The translations under genes and the position numbers were made by a program. Below are positions 27,875 to 36,699 of a stretch of DNA of 64,000 nt, one piece after another (within the stretch, counting starts at the first letter, position 1; every line of letters starts with the position of its first letter). Origin of the DNA: Herbaspirillum huttiense (GTDB lineage Bacteria; Pseudomonadota; Gammaproteobacteria; Burkholderiales; Burkholderiaceae_D); assembly GCF_004367745.1 (NCBI RefSeq), contig NZ_CP037993.1, positions 5,208,001 to 5,272,000 on the forward strand, read 5' to 3'. The notes below the pieces were generated by a model that had not been told where the DNA came from, ran no database searches, and saw only the letters and a program-made list of their open reading frames with translations.

Positions 27875-27918
27875 TGGACCGTCCCCCCAAATTAGTACCG
27901 ATCTAAAGTAGAAATTTT
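27875..27918 (+). repeat. Insertion-sequence left end (inverted with 34691-34737)
   Basis: Begins TGGACCGT followed by a C-run and the segment AATTAGTACCGATCTAAAGT at 27890-27909, then AGAAATTTT. The reverse complement of 34691-34737 contains the same segment with one change (GG for GA). These are the two ends of one insertion-sequence type, probably IS3 family, because an OrfA start follows at 28032. Confidence 0.75.
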
Positions 27919-28031
27919 CCAGCCAGGCTTCGTCGTCTCAACAGGATGAAGCAGGAGGTGTTCCTGACCTGAGACGAATTTTGTAGCCACCGGATAAGTG
28001 ATTTCCTTATGCCAACGCCGAGGAGAACTCA

Positions 28032-28121
28032 ATGAAGATGCGATTTACGGACGAACAGATCATCAGCATCTGGCGAGCCGCAGAGAGCAAAGAGAGAACG
28101 GCGAGATTTTGCTGGGTTTAA
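28032..28121 (+). pseudogene. IS3-family OrfA remnant
   Basis: Starts with MKMRFTDEQIISIWRAAES, a clear match to the N-terminus of IS3-family OrfA proteins (pattern MKKRFTEEQIIxxLxxAE), with a GAGGAGA ribosome site upstream. It stops after 29 codons, where the helix-turn-helix should continue. It follows the insertion-sequence end at 27875 in the expected orientation, so the left end of the element is preserved while the rest has been replaced. Confidence 0.7.
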
Positions 28122-28399
28122 AAAAATGCGGCTCGATGCCTCCACGGGATCTCGATTGCTGCTCAAGGGGATTGAACACAGACAGACCAACCACGGGCCG
28201 GCGGACTATACCCAACAATGGCTTTGCGTTCGAGCAGGCGCTCCGCTGCCCATGAGATCGCACGAACGATTTTTCAAGGAATCTGGTGGTGATCGCTACT
28301 AAAGAAAGGGCACGTACCTACCGCAGACTATTTGTGCTGCTCTCCATATTATTGGAGCGGAGCTAATGATCCTTCGACCATTCAGGCACAAACAGCAGA

Positions 28400-29098
28400 T
28401 TAACGAAGGGCATCTTCACATTTGCTCAGCCGATCCTCCAAGTCAGCAACAATTTCCAACGCTAACTGCATTGCCTGTTCTGCAGAATCAAGCTTTTCCG
28501 CTAGGGCTGACCAATACATCTTGAAGCCAGACAAATCGGCAGGGAATACGTTGAAATGTACTACCCTCATAATCTCTTGAGCGACCGACATAGCCATAAA
28601 ACCTGAATACACGTACCCAAAATCCTCAACTTCTTGGCGTAATCCTAATGCGATACGAGTAGACTTTGGAATCTCGTAGTAGCGAAAGCGACATTGTTCT
28701 AAGCGAGAATGTATTTCCGACATCCGACTCGCCCGAATGTTCTTCGACACAATACTCTGCAAGTCGGCTAGTGATGTGACCTGCACGTTTGTTAAATTTG
28801 CGGCTTCGATTGCGCCTGATTGAAATCCGTTTTCAGCTAACAGAATTCCCTTGTCCGCACCAAGGTCCGCAACTATGGTCCTCAATCCCAGAACATGCAA
28901 TTTGGAGACGCGATCTTTCCAGTATTTGCATTCCACAATCCACGTCACATCGAATCCAACGTGTCTGAACGTCACAAGAATATCCACATCATGATTCGTA
29001 CGCACGCCTAGAACCGAAGCGTTGGTTACAGCATCCATGCCGGCCTGCCGGAAGAACTCGGCGGCCTTTTCTTGGTATTCGCGCCAAGCTGTTGTCAT
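28400..29098 (-). CDS. Mrr-like PD-(D/E)XK restriction endonuclease
   Basis: A 232-residue protein, third gene of the island operon. Residues about 1-130 form an Mrr_cat-type nuclease domain: the helix WREYQEKAAEFFRQAG, then a motif with Asp37/Asp39 (NHDVDILV), the Glu56-Lys58 pair in IVECKYW and the downstream DLGADKGILLAENGFQSGAIEAA block, which is typical of type IV Mrr enzymes. The C-terminal 100 residues are helical without a known domain. The ATG at 29098 is four bases after the ATPase stop; a longer in-frame start inside that gene is less family-like. It is likely the DNA-cutting effector of the system. Confidence 0.82.
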   Translation of the reverse strand: MTTAWREYQEKAAEFFRQAGMDAVTNASVLGVRTNHDVDILVTFRHVGFDVTWIVECKYWKDRVSKLHVLGLRTIVADLGADKGILLAENGFQSGAIEAANLTNVQVTSLADLQSIVSKNIRASRMSEIHSRLEQCRFRYYEIPKSTRIALGLRQEVEDFGYVYSGFMAMSVAQEIMRVVHFNVFPADLSGFKMYWSALAEKLDSAEQAMQLALEIVADLEDRLSKCEDALR

Positions 29099-29102
29099 AT
29101 CA

Positions 29103-32100
29103 CTATGCAGAGAGTTCAGAGACCATTGGCCCATCAGCACCAATAGCTTGGAAACGGTAGAACTTGGCATCCTCTCCCAAATGGCGGAACTTATGCCTAG
29201 CTAGTTGCAATAACTTCTCGTCGCAAGTTGATATCACGAATTGTCGCTGCCCCTCCGAAGAGCTTTGCAGTCCGAGAATCAGATCGAGTAACGCGTAAGT
29301 ATTGAGGTCATCAAAGTGAGTAACTGGATCATCCATCATGATGGATGAGAAGCCTGACCAAGTCTGCGAACTGCACGCGGTAAGGAAAAGACCTAATACA
29401 AGGGTCTGGACTTGAGACTGACTGAAAAAGTCCGTGGGTCTCAGAGAATCGTCTTTCCGCCGAATTCGAATACTAATGGCGGAATCTTTACTCGTGACAT
29501 CGATTTCGCCGAATCCATAGACCGGTCGTAGCCTTTGCTGGATAACCGCGGTTCTAGGGCCATATTCCTTGATGAAGTGGTTAGTTGCGTAAGATTGTTG
29601 AGTGCTCAAAAGTTTCTTCACCTCGGTGAAGTAACTAATCCAGGGCTGAACTTTTTGAGCACGCGCCGTTTCTTCTTGAACGAGAGACTCATTGGCCTGA
29701 ATATTCTTGCGAATATTATCGAAAGCCGCTGATGTTGCCGCTGTGTCTACTGCAACTTCTAGCTCGGCAACTCGGTCTCGCAACTTTAATACCGATACCT
29801 CAAATGCCGCATTGGCATCAACTTGTTGCCGTAGTTGATCGGGAGATACATCCTCACCAAAGTTGGCAGCAGAAAGGGCGGCGAGAACAGATTGAATTCT
29901 CGCCTGATGTTCGGCTACATCTTGATCGAGCTGCTGGACGTTAGCGAGAGCAGAGAGAGCTTCCGCCTTTTCTGCCGCATGGATTGCCTTCTGCTGGCTA
30001 ACTTGACTGGCTGTTTCTTGAACAGTTGCGCTAGCCAAACTACGCTGCAAGTCGCATTCAGACTTTGCATCAACCAGTGGTTGCAAACCACCGGCAAAGT
30101 CGACTGCACCCCGATTGGCATCGTGTAGTAAAGCCGTTAAACGCTCGAGTGCGGCCTTTCGTACGGACTCGGTGTCTTGCCGTTGCGATTCTATCGATTG
30201 ATATGTGGCTTGTGCAGATACAAGCGCACTCTCTACGGCCGCACACAACTGCCTCGCTGATTCCACAGCAGCCACAGCATGCAGTTCCGCCCCCAAAACC
30301 TGGTTATATATATTCTGCAATTGCATCTGCGTTTCGCTAGTTAGCGAAAGCCCATACGTAAGGAGCGAAGCTTCGCAATCCGCGCGTTGTGATTCCAGTT
30401 GTTGACGATGGTTTTGTATTTGACTAAGTTGCACTTCGTCATTTTTAAGTTTGGCCTTCAGATTATGTCGTTGCTCCCGATGAGTCTGAATTGCCTCCCT
30501 CTGAGTTGAAACAAGCGCCATTAACTGAATAATCTGGTCGCCTTCGTCCATACGCCGGTCAATCGCTGACAACAGTTCCTCAGTGCTTCCGTGGTTGTGG
30601 CCGCACAGTTGGCAGTTGGGCCCATCTACTAAGCCCCGCAATTCGGTGATGAGCTGTTTCTGTCTCGACTCTCTTGTTCTGGCGTTAGCGAGCGCTGCCT
30701 CAGCCTCAGCCAAAGATAGTTCCAGTGGAATGTCGGCTCGTACTGACTCATTGATGAGTCCATTTGTCTGGTCAATTGATGCTCTTAACAAGCTTTCTGC
30801 GTCATGCAATCCCGGTAAAGCGGGAGCCGCCAAGGTCCATGCTTCGAAAGCATCTTTGACCAACTGAAAACGAGCGCGCTTATCCGAAGCAGCCTTGAGC
30901 CCAGCGTCCGAGTTTTGAAGTACTGCTGTGGCCTCTCGCTGATCAGCTTGCGCTTTTGTCAGTGCTTCTCTATGGCCAACAATTTGGGCCAACAATGCTT
31001 CCATCTCGGCTGCTAAACTTTGGACCTTAGTCGTAAGCTGCTCATACTCGGGTTGAGCCGACACGGCCCAATTTAGCCATTCAAGTCGACTTGAGTGGCT
31101 TCTTTCCTCAGCCTTCAGCCGTGCAAGCTTGCTCTCAAGCAGGTTGTATCGTTCTAAAGTTTCATGCTCCTGTGTTGCAGTTTTCTGCATAAGAGCCCGT
31201 CGCTCAAATAGCTGGGCATTCAAATTAGCAGATTGTGTACGGAGCGAACTAAGCATCTCAATCTGTTCGATAGCACGCTCCAGTGTCGCATTCTCAGAAA
31301 CCGCTCTTGATGCGGCTCCTTCAAGCATGGCTCGCAGGGAACGAGTGTCACGTGATGCTATGTGGGAAATGTCGAAACCGGCAGCTGCGATTAGAGCCTC
31401 TATCTCAGCAAAACGAGCGTCCAGAACAACAGACGATGCATTTGAGGTAGCAAGTTTTTCTAACCGCTCCAACTCTTGACGCTCAACGGCAATAGCGTGT
31501 TGAGCGCTAGCGATTCTTTCGGAAGTCTTGATGTGTTCAGTGGTCGCCAGTTTGATGACTTCATCGGCCTTCTTGAGACCACTCGCGTAGTCTTCAAAGG
31601 CGAGCATGCGCGCCACTAGGTCGGAGGATAGCTCGCACTTGGTAGCGACATCCTTTGTGAGTTCCTGATTCTCTTGACTGAAAAGATGCGTAGCACGGAA
31701 AAGATCGACGAGACTATCGACCCGATCAGCACCAGGCGCTGCTCCCCCGGTCAGAAGACTGAGTACTTCCTTGCGAGGCGTACTCTTTCCGTTCACCAAA
31801 GCGTTGTTGACGTCCTCAAGTTTCCGTGTGATGACGTGGGTTTTTCCTTCACGCTCGAACGTCAACGAAACCTCAGTTGGCTCACCCTCACTGTCCAGGT
31901 GCTTAGCCACCTTGGCGAACCCGCCTAATGCCTTGGGCAGGCGTCCAACACCTCCCGTAACTACAAAATCGAGGGCATCGAAGAAGGACGTCTTCCCAAA
32001 ACCATTTGGGCCATAAAGGACTGTTACAGCGGCCCCAAGTTTAAATTCCTTCTTTGTCCGATACGCTCTGAAGTTTTGAATGGAAATAGACTTTAATATC

Positions 32101-32723
32101 GATTGAACCCGGTCCTCTGCGACCACGGCATTCGCAATAGGAGCAGCAGACAATTGCAGTGCATCGGGGGGACCGAATGCTCCATCAAGACAATCAGAAA
32201 GTATTTTAGTGGCACTGCTTGTGGCCGGCACAACAAGCCCCTTCGCTAGCTCCGCCTTGAGATTTCTCTGACGGAGCAAAGTTTGAGCAGAGGGTGGCCT
32301 TATCTGAGCACCGTGGGAAACCGGGGATAAAGGGAGGAAAGGCAACCTCGCCAAGCTATCACTCAAGCTTCCACCAAGACGAACAACATACTTCCGGCAA
32401 AAGTACACATCGACTTCGACCCGTGAGTAGAAGTCAGGGTCCACTGTAATTTCTGCAGGAAGGCAATACACAAACGAAATATCCTTTGTGGACCACTTCA
32501 CTGTGTTCTTCAAATAGTGCTTCTTAAAGGCGTCGTAGAGTTTCTGGTATTCAGCTTGGTCTCCAACGGCGAACGCCATTACCGCATGCTCTCGCAACAT
32601 CATCACGACTGGAAGACATTGCTCTTGCAATTCTTCTTCGGAAAATTCGGCGTCCGGCATAAGCCTCGCCAGAGTGGTCCTTAGTTCGCTTGGCAAGCCT
32701 AAGATTTCAGGAGAGCTTTGCAT
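29103..32723 (-). CDS. SMC/Rad50-like ATPase with zinc hook
   Basis: A 1206-residue ATPase, second gene of the island operon. Residues 1-205 have no recognised domain. The ABC/SMC head begins near 210 (SISIQNFRAYR) with Walker A GPNGFGKTS at 238-246. Long coiled coils run from about 380 to 1050 and are interrupted by a CQLCGH zinc hook (Cys704, Cys707). The C-terminal head has the signature-like FFSQSQVQTLVLGLF (about 1097-1111), Walker B IMMDDPVTHFDD (about 1125-1136) and a switch-like VISTCDEKLL. The ATG follows GGAGG at six bases and overlaps the nitrilase stop by 17 bases. The fold resembles SbcC/Rad50 and the ABC ATPases of bacterial conflict systems, so a DNA-sensing or DNA-loading motor is expected. 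Confidence 0.85.
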   Translation of the reverse strand: MQSSPEILGLPSELRTTLARLMPDAEFSEEELQEQCLPVVMMLREHAVMAFAVGDQAEYQKLYDAFKKHYLKNTVKWSTKDISFVYCLPAEITVDPDFYSRVEVDVYFCRKYVVRLGGSLSDSLARLPFLPLSPVSHGAQIRPPSAQTLLRQRNLKAELAKGLVVPATSSATKILSDCLDGAFGPPDALQLSAAPIANAVVAEDRVQSILKSISIQNFRAYRTKKEFKLGAAVTVLYGPNGFGKTSFFDALDFVVTGGVGRLPKALGGFAKVAKHLDSEGEPTEVSLTFEREGKTHVITRKLEDVNNALVNGKSTPRKEVLSLLTGGAAPGADRVDSLVDLFRATHLFSQENQELTKDVATKCELSSDLVARMLAFEDYASGLKKADEVIKLATTEHIKTSERIASAQHAIAVERQELERLEKLATSNASSVVLDARFAEIEALIAAAGFDISHIASRDTRSLRAMLEGAASRAVSENATLERAIEQIEMLSSLRTQSANLNAQLFERRALMQKTATQEHETLERYNLLESKLARLKAEERSHSSRLEWLNWAVSAQPEYEQLTTKVQSLAAEMEALLAQIVGHREALTKAQADQREATAVLQNSDAGLKAASDKRARFQLVKDAFEAWTLAAPALPGLHDAESLLRASIDQTNGLINESVRADIPLELSLAEAEAALANARTRESRQKQLITELRGLVDGPNCQLCGHNHGSTEELLSAIDRRMDEGDQIIQLMALVSTQREAIQTHREQRHNLKAKLKNDEVQLSQIQNHRQQLESQRADCEASLLTYGLSLTSETQMQLQNIYNQVLGAELHAVAAVESARQLCAAVESALVSAQATYQSIESQRQDTESVRKAALERLTALLHDANRGAVDFAGGLQPLVDAKSECDLQRSLASATVQETASQVSQQKAIHAAEKAEALSALANVQQLDQDVAEHQARIQSVLAALSAANFGEDVSPDQLRQQVDANAAFEVSVLKLRDRVAELEVAVDTAATSAAFDNIRKNIQANESLVQEETARAQKVQPWISYFTEVKKLLSTQQSYATNHFIKEYGPRTAVIQQRLRPVYGFGEIDVTSKDSAISIRIRRKDDSLRPTDFFSQSQVQTLVLGLFLTACSSQTWSGFSSIMMDDPVTHFDDLNTYALLDLILGLQSSSEGQRQFVISTCDEKLLQLARHKFRHLGEDAKFYRFQAIGADGPMVSELSA

Positions 32724-34500
32724 TCAATGCCTCCATCAATTCGGCTTGGTTTGCGGCACCCCGATAGGCGTCGAGAACATCGCGATAGCCAACACGAACA
32801 ATCGCACTGGTCGGCTGAGTAAACTTTGCCTCCGTAGACAATTCATCGGGGACTTGATCGAAAATGGACTTAAACCGTGGGTCCCATGAATTGTTATCCT
32901 CGTCACGGCTAACTACTACCAGTTGGCCTTTATGCGCTGGCAAGGAGTTGAGAATGTGTTTATCACATTCTTCATGACTCGCACCCATCACTGCAATAAC
33001 CTCCACGCTCGTGTCACCTTTCGTCAGAGTTGCGTGAGCACCGATTCCATGGAATGTCACCGGATACTGCGCCACATCAAATATCGAGAAGGTATGCAAA
33101 ACGTGCTTTACTGCGTAGCCTTCTCCCTGCTTCCACTCATCTGCCGTCACCTTTTTAGCGGTAAGGCTAGCAAAGTTCACCGTATTGTCGAGTGCATTTG
33201 CTTCGAGCGCTCTCAGTGCTCCTACGGTTCGCTGGTGGGCAATCCGAGCTGCCGCAGCTAGCGGCAGCTGCGCGTACTGAGAGGCCAATGACTTTGCCGG
33301 CTCGTCCAATTCATCATTCATCCATTTCACGACAGCAGGTACGGCTTTTCCAGGTACCCTCGGGTCGTGTGAACCTCTAAAGGGATGTACTGCGGGCTCA
33401 CGTACCGCGAAGCTACGCCCTGCTGCACCAGGTGGCAAAGTGGAAGGATGAATAACCAAGAATGAATGAATGCAAGCACCACTCTCACGAAAAACTGCGT
33501 CACGGAAATTTTCCAAAACAGCTGCTCCTCTCTGTGGAGCGCCTCCATTCCCGTATGTAGGCATGCAATCCGGACGTGAGAATCGACTCTGGGTGACGAT
33601 AACGGCTGATTGACCGAATCCCTGTGCTCTACCGGGCTCCCTCACGCCTGCAACGTTGGCCATAACCAAGCACGTATCATCTCTGGTAACCCTCGGATGT
33701 TGGTTAGGATCAAAGAATGGAGCGACCTGACTCATGAAAGACACATGCGAAGGAGCGGGATTGCATTGCGCTACAAATAGCCAGGTCAGCGGAAGGGTGC
33801 CTCCAAATCCAGCAGCTCGAGCACTAATGCCTTCGAGCAGCCACTCCCACATCCTCTTTGAATTTAAAGAGCCGATCCAGTCAAAACAAAGCAAAGTGGC
33901 AAACTGAAATGGTGCGTCTATATTCGAGTGAACACCTTTGAAAACATAAATTGAACGCCCCTGATACATCGACATGTAATTGACATTTAGCTCAACCCAA
34001 GCGGGAGTAAGCTTGGGTTGGACCCAGCTCCGGACCTCTCCGTTTGGTAGCTTCGCCCAGGTAACGGAACAGTTCACCCACTGATGCGCCTGTATGCGCT
34101 CAATAGGATTGTGGACATGGTCATAAGTAGTTAAGGGCTTTTGAACGAGTTCGACGAACTGGTCTTTAGTCAGTCCGTCCACGCCCCCGATTACCAACGT
34201 TTCAGTAGGCCACTCGGGGGCTTGCATCGCTGTCGAAATTCGATCAACACCCTCTAACCCAGGAATCGCGCACTCAGGAAAAATGGTGAAATGCGTCTTG
34301 GCCGCGCCATGCGGGCAGTTACGAGATACGGCTAGAGTATCGTCAATGCAGTCGAGCGCACGTTGCCGTTCAGCTGGCGCCCAAGTGAAAGGTTCTTGAT
34401 GCACAAATTCAACATATGGCTGAGCAACAACCATTGCCACCTCCCCACGTGGAAGGCGCACCCCTAGCTCACCAAAGTCAACCTCGACAGCCTCAACCAT
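32707..34500 (-). CDS. Nitrilase-fold (carbon-nitrogen hydrolase) protein of the island
   Basis: A 597-residue protein, first gene of the operon. The first roughly 400 residues match the nitrilase superfamily: Glu76 in FTIFPECAIPG, Lys163 in VQPKLTPAW and Cys205 in ATLLCFDWIG, at normal spacing (Lys to Cys 42). The C-terminal 200 residues are not recognised and contain a helical segment (QYAQLPLAAAARIAHQR) and a C-terminal VIAVMGASHEEC stretch. All three catalytic positions are kept, so hydrolase or amidase activity is possible, for example on a nucleotide or NAD-like metabolite. Nitrilase domains are known in defence proteins such as the RT-nitrilase of DRT type 1. The start follows GGGGA and the upstream region is AT-rich. 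Confidence 0.78.
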   Translation of the reverse strand: MVEAVEVDFGELGVRLPRGEVAMVVAQPYVEFVHQEPFTWAPAERQRALDCIDDTLAVSRNCPHGAAKTHFTIFPECAIPGLEGVDRISTAMQAPEWPTETLVIGGVDGLTKDQFVELVQKPLTTYDHVHNPIERIQAHQWVNCSVTWAKLPNGEVRSWVQPKLTPAWVELNVNYMSMYQGRSIYVFKGVHSNIDAPFQFATLLCFDWIGSLNSKRMWEWLLEGISARAAGFGGTLPLTWLFVAQCNPAPSHVSFMSQVAPFFDPNQHPRVTRDDTCLVMANVAGVREPGRAQGFGQSAVIVTQSRFSRPDCMPTYGNGGAPQRGAAVLENFRDAVFRESGACIHSFLVIHPSTLPPGAAGRSFAVREPAVHPFRGSHDPRVPGKAVPAVVKWMNDELDEPAKSLASQYAQLPLAAAARIAHQRTVGALRALEANALDNTVNFASLTAKKVTADEWKQGEGYAVKHVLHTFSIFDVAQYPVTFHGIGAHATLTKGDTSVEVIAVMGASHEECDKHILNSLPAHKGQLVVVSRDEDNNSWDPRFKSIFDQVPDELSTEAKFTQPTSAIVRVGYRDVLDAYRGAANQAELMEALNAKLS

Positions 34501-35048
34501 CAGAGTTCCCCATATTTATTTTGATATGATTTTGACACATTTTTCGTCTATCGCGCATTTGCTGAAGACTCGACAAAGAATGTGCGAAAAGAAGGGATTA
34601 ACCGTTAACTTGCAGAAGTGAAAGGCCGTTAGTTAGTTGAGCGGTGCGGACATTTCCTACACGCCTGTTTGTCCCCAAGAGGTCTGGCAGGCCGGAAATT
34701 TCTACTTTAGACCGGTACTAATTCCGCGGCACGGTCAGTTTGAACCGGCATAGAGTTGGGCAAGACTTAAAATGATTAATCCAACTTAGCACCGCCTGAC
34801 AAAGAAAAACTAGCGGAAGCAGTCGCCACCCCCGCAAGGATTGATAGTCTCTGTGAAAGGAGCCATCGTGAAAGTCAGCCAGCCTGAAGTATTAGTTATC
34901 GATGCAAATCGTGGTCGCGGTTTGGGGCGATCAGTCATCTGACAGTTGTTTCGACATTGCGCGCTGGGCCCTTTCCGGCTTTCACGCAAGAACCGGCGTG
35001 GAGACACCACGGTCAAACAAAACCCATCGTCCACCTGGCATCATCCCG
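34501..35048. other. Right edge of the island and intergenic region
   Basis: About 550 bases without a confirmed gene. The first 50 bases are AT-rich and hold the promoter of the island operon, which reads leftward. The insertion-sequence right end lies at 34691-34737. From 34740 the sequence changes to the GC-richer chromosome. No tRNA or attachment site was recognised. Confidence 0.6.
34691..34737 (-). repeat. Insertion-sequence right end (inverted partner of 27875-27918)
   Basis: Read on the minus strand it begins TGACCGT and continues with AATTAGTACCGGTCTAAAGT and AGAAATTTCC. It matches the left end over 28 bases with one change. The two copies are in inverted orientation, 6.8 kb apart, and enclose the OrfA remnant and the three-gene operon. 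No matching short target duplication was seen outside them. Confidence 0.75.
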
Positions 35049-36119
35049 ATGAAAAAACTAAGCCGCCTGTGGCTATCGGCCATGAAAAAAGCCGGGAAAG
35101 TACAGCGCAAACAATTTCTCGATTTTCTATCCCCCACTTCACCCCGCAGCAAAACCTCATCCATACGCAAGCCCAAGAGCGCTTCCCGTGGAGCCAGCGC
35201 ATCCACATCCGAAGTCACGTTCACCTCCGCAGTCCATCACGTCCCCTCCACCACCCATTCACTGCAGTATCGCCTCTGCCTGCCCAAGCCCACTCCTTCA
35301 GAGCTGCCCCTGATCGTAATGCTCCACGGCTGCCAACAAAACGCTGCCGACTTTGCGCAAGGAACCAGGATGAATGCGCACGCAGCAAAGCACGGCTTTG
35401 CCGTCCTGTATCCCGAACAATCCTTGCGTGCCCATCCGCACCGATGCTGGCGATGGTACGCACCGGACGCTCGGAAGGGAGAAGGTGACGTCGCAGTGGT
35501 CGCCTCCCTGATCCAGGAGATCCTGAAAACGCACCCCATCGACCCGCAACGCATCTACGTCTGCGGGATCTCGGCCGGTGCAGCGATGGCAAATCTCCTG
35601 GCATTGACGCACCCCGAACTCATCGCTGCTGTCGCGCTACACGCAGCGCCCGTTTCCGGTGTCTGCAGCAATGCCGCCGGAGCTTACTCGGTGATGCAGC
35701 ATGGATCGCTGCGCGCTTCAGCCGCCGCCAAGCGGGCGCTCACACGCTTTCCCCGAACGGGCGCACTACCTGCGATCCTCATCGGCGGGACTGACGACAA
35801 GATCGTGCGGCCCATCAATCAGCGCCAGCTACTGGAACAGTTTCTTTTACTCAATCACACGCAGAGCTTGACCGAGCAGCCTCCCCGGGAAACACCCTAC
35901 GGCCGCACCTCCAAAAAGCATCCACGGCGCAGGATAGTTGCAACCCGTGACTATGTGCGTGGTCGCAAGCTCATCATCCGATCCGTGGTGATCGAGGGAC
36001 TTGGACACGCCTGGAGCGGCGGGGACACCTCCCTGTCCTACAATGCAGCGGGGCCGGATGCCAGCCGGCTGGTTGTGGATTTTTTCGCGCGGCATCGCCT
36101 GGAAGCGGCAACGAAGTAA
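35049..36119 (+). CDS. PHB depolymerase-family esterase
   Basis: A 356-residue alpha/beta hydrolase of the esterase-PHB depolymerase (LpqC) family. Family motifs are LIVMLHGCQQNAADFAQGTRMN, the PDARKGEGDVAVVASLI segment and the nucleophile serine in CGISAGAAMA. The catalytic Asp is probably in GGTDDKIV and the His in GLGHAWSGG near the end. The first 60 residues are basic and not membrane-like, with no clear signal peptide, so it may act on intracellular polyhydroxybutyrate oligomers or other polyesters. The start at 35049 is tentative; the frame is open up to 34902 without a good ribosome site. Confidence 0.83.
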   Translation: MKKLSRLWLSAMKKAGKVQRKQFLDFLSPTSPRSKTSSIRKPKSASRGASASTSEVTFTSAVHHVPSTTHSLQYRLCLPKPTPSELPLIVMLHGCQQNAADFAQGTRMNAHAAKHGFAVLYPEQSLRAHPHRCWRWYAPDARKGEGDVAVVASLIQEILKTHPIDPQRIYVCGISAGAAMANLLALTHPELIAAVALHAAPVSGVCSNAAGAYSVMQHGSLRASAAAKRALTRFPRTGALPAILIGGTDDKIVRPINQRQLLEQFLLLNHTQSLTEQPPRETPYGRTSKKHPRRRIVATRDYVRGRKLIIRSVVIEGLGHAWSGGDTSLSYNAAGPDASRLVVDFFARHRLEAATK

Positions 36120-36207
36120 AAACACCTTGGTCACCCGCGTTACCAAAAAGCGAGGATCGCAAAGCAGATCCGCTCTGCGTCACAAACCGCCCGCGTCTTG
36201 CTGATGG

Positions 36208-36699
36208 CTAGCCCCGTCTCTCCGGTTCAGCAGAATGAATGAACACGTTGTAAGTATCGGCAGGACGCGTCCCCACGGCCAGATCAAGCGCATGGCCAAT
36301 CGCCCCGCGATGGTAAGTGCCGTGATTGATGAGGTGAAAGATGACTTCTTCGCGGCTGAGTCTTCCGCGCTTCCCATCCACGAACGTGAAAGAAATATCT
36401 TCCTTCAACTGGCTGGCACTGAGACTCTTGGCATAGGTCAGCAACCACTGGTTCGCCGCCATCAGCCTGGCCTCCAGCTCAGCCAGTTCAGGCAGGTGCT
36501 CGGTATTGGTGGAGTCATGCGGATCCGTCACGCCACGCAATCTGGCCTGGAACAATTCCTCAACACGCACCATGTGGTTCAACTGTTGCCGCGCGAAATC
36601 GAACGCGCGCTGTTGTTTCTCTTGCGTGAGTTGCGCAACCGCATCAAGAATGCGGCGGTCCGACCAATGCTTGTATTCCAGGATTTTAATCAGGTCCAT
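36208..36699 (-). CDS. DinB-family protein
   Basis: A 163-residue four-helix DinB/YfiT-like protein. It has the family's three metal-binding His positions in the pattern YKHWSDRRILDA, LNHMVRVEELFQARL and HLINHGTYHRGAIGHAL. Such proteins often bind nickel or zinc and act as thiol-dependent transferases or have unknown roles. The ATG at 36699 follows GGAGA and starts exactly at the family N-terminus. It stands alone between two unrelated genes. Confidence 0.85.
   Translation of the reverse strand: MDLIKILEYKHWSDRRILDAVAQLTQEKQQRAFDFARQQLNHMVRVEELFQARLRGVTDPHDSTNTEHLPELAELEARLMAANQWLLTYAKSLSASQLKEDISFTFVDGKRGRLSREEVIFHLINHGTYHRGAIGHALDLAVGTRPADTYNVFIHSAEPERRG

Larger units (their letters stand above)
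26474..28399. other. Gene-poor stretch with transposase remnants at the left edge of the island
   Basis: About 1.9 kb without an intact gene. It holds a 14-bp hairpin (26591-26628), three decayed transposase pieces (26659-26766, 27150-27410, 28032-28121) and an insertion-sequence end (27875-27918). GC is visibly lower than in region 1. Between these items I see only short unrelated open frames. It reads as a graveyard of insertion events that marks the edge of the accessory island. Confidence 0.7.

Noticed and set aside
28400..34500. Interpretation as a Wadjet, type I restriction or BREX locus
   Set aside because: No MukBEF-like JetABCD set, no methyltransferase, specificity subunit or PglX/PglZ; the gene set does not match these systems.
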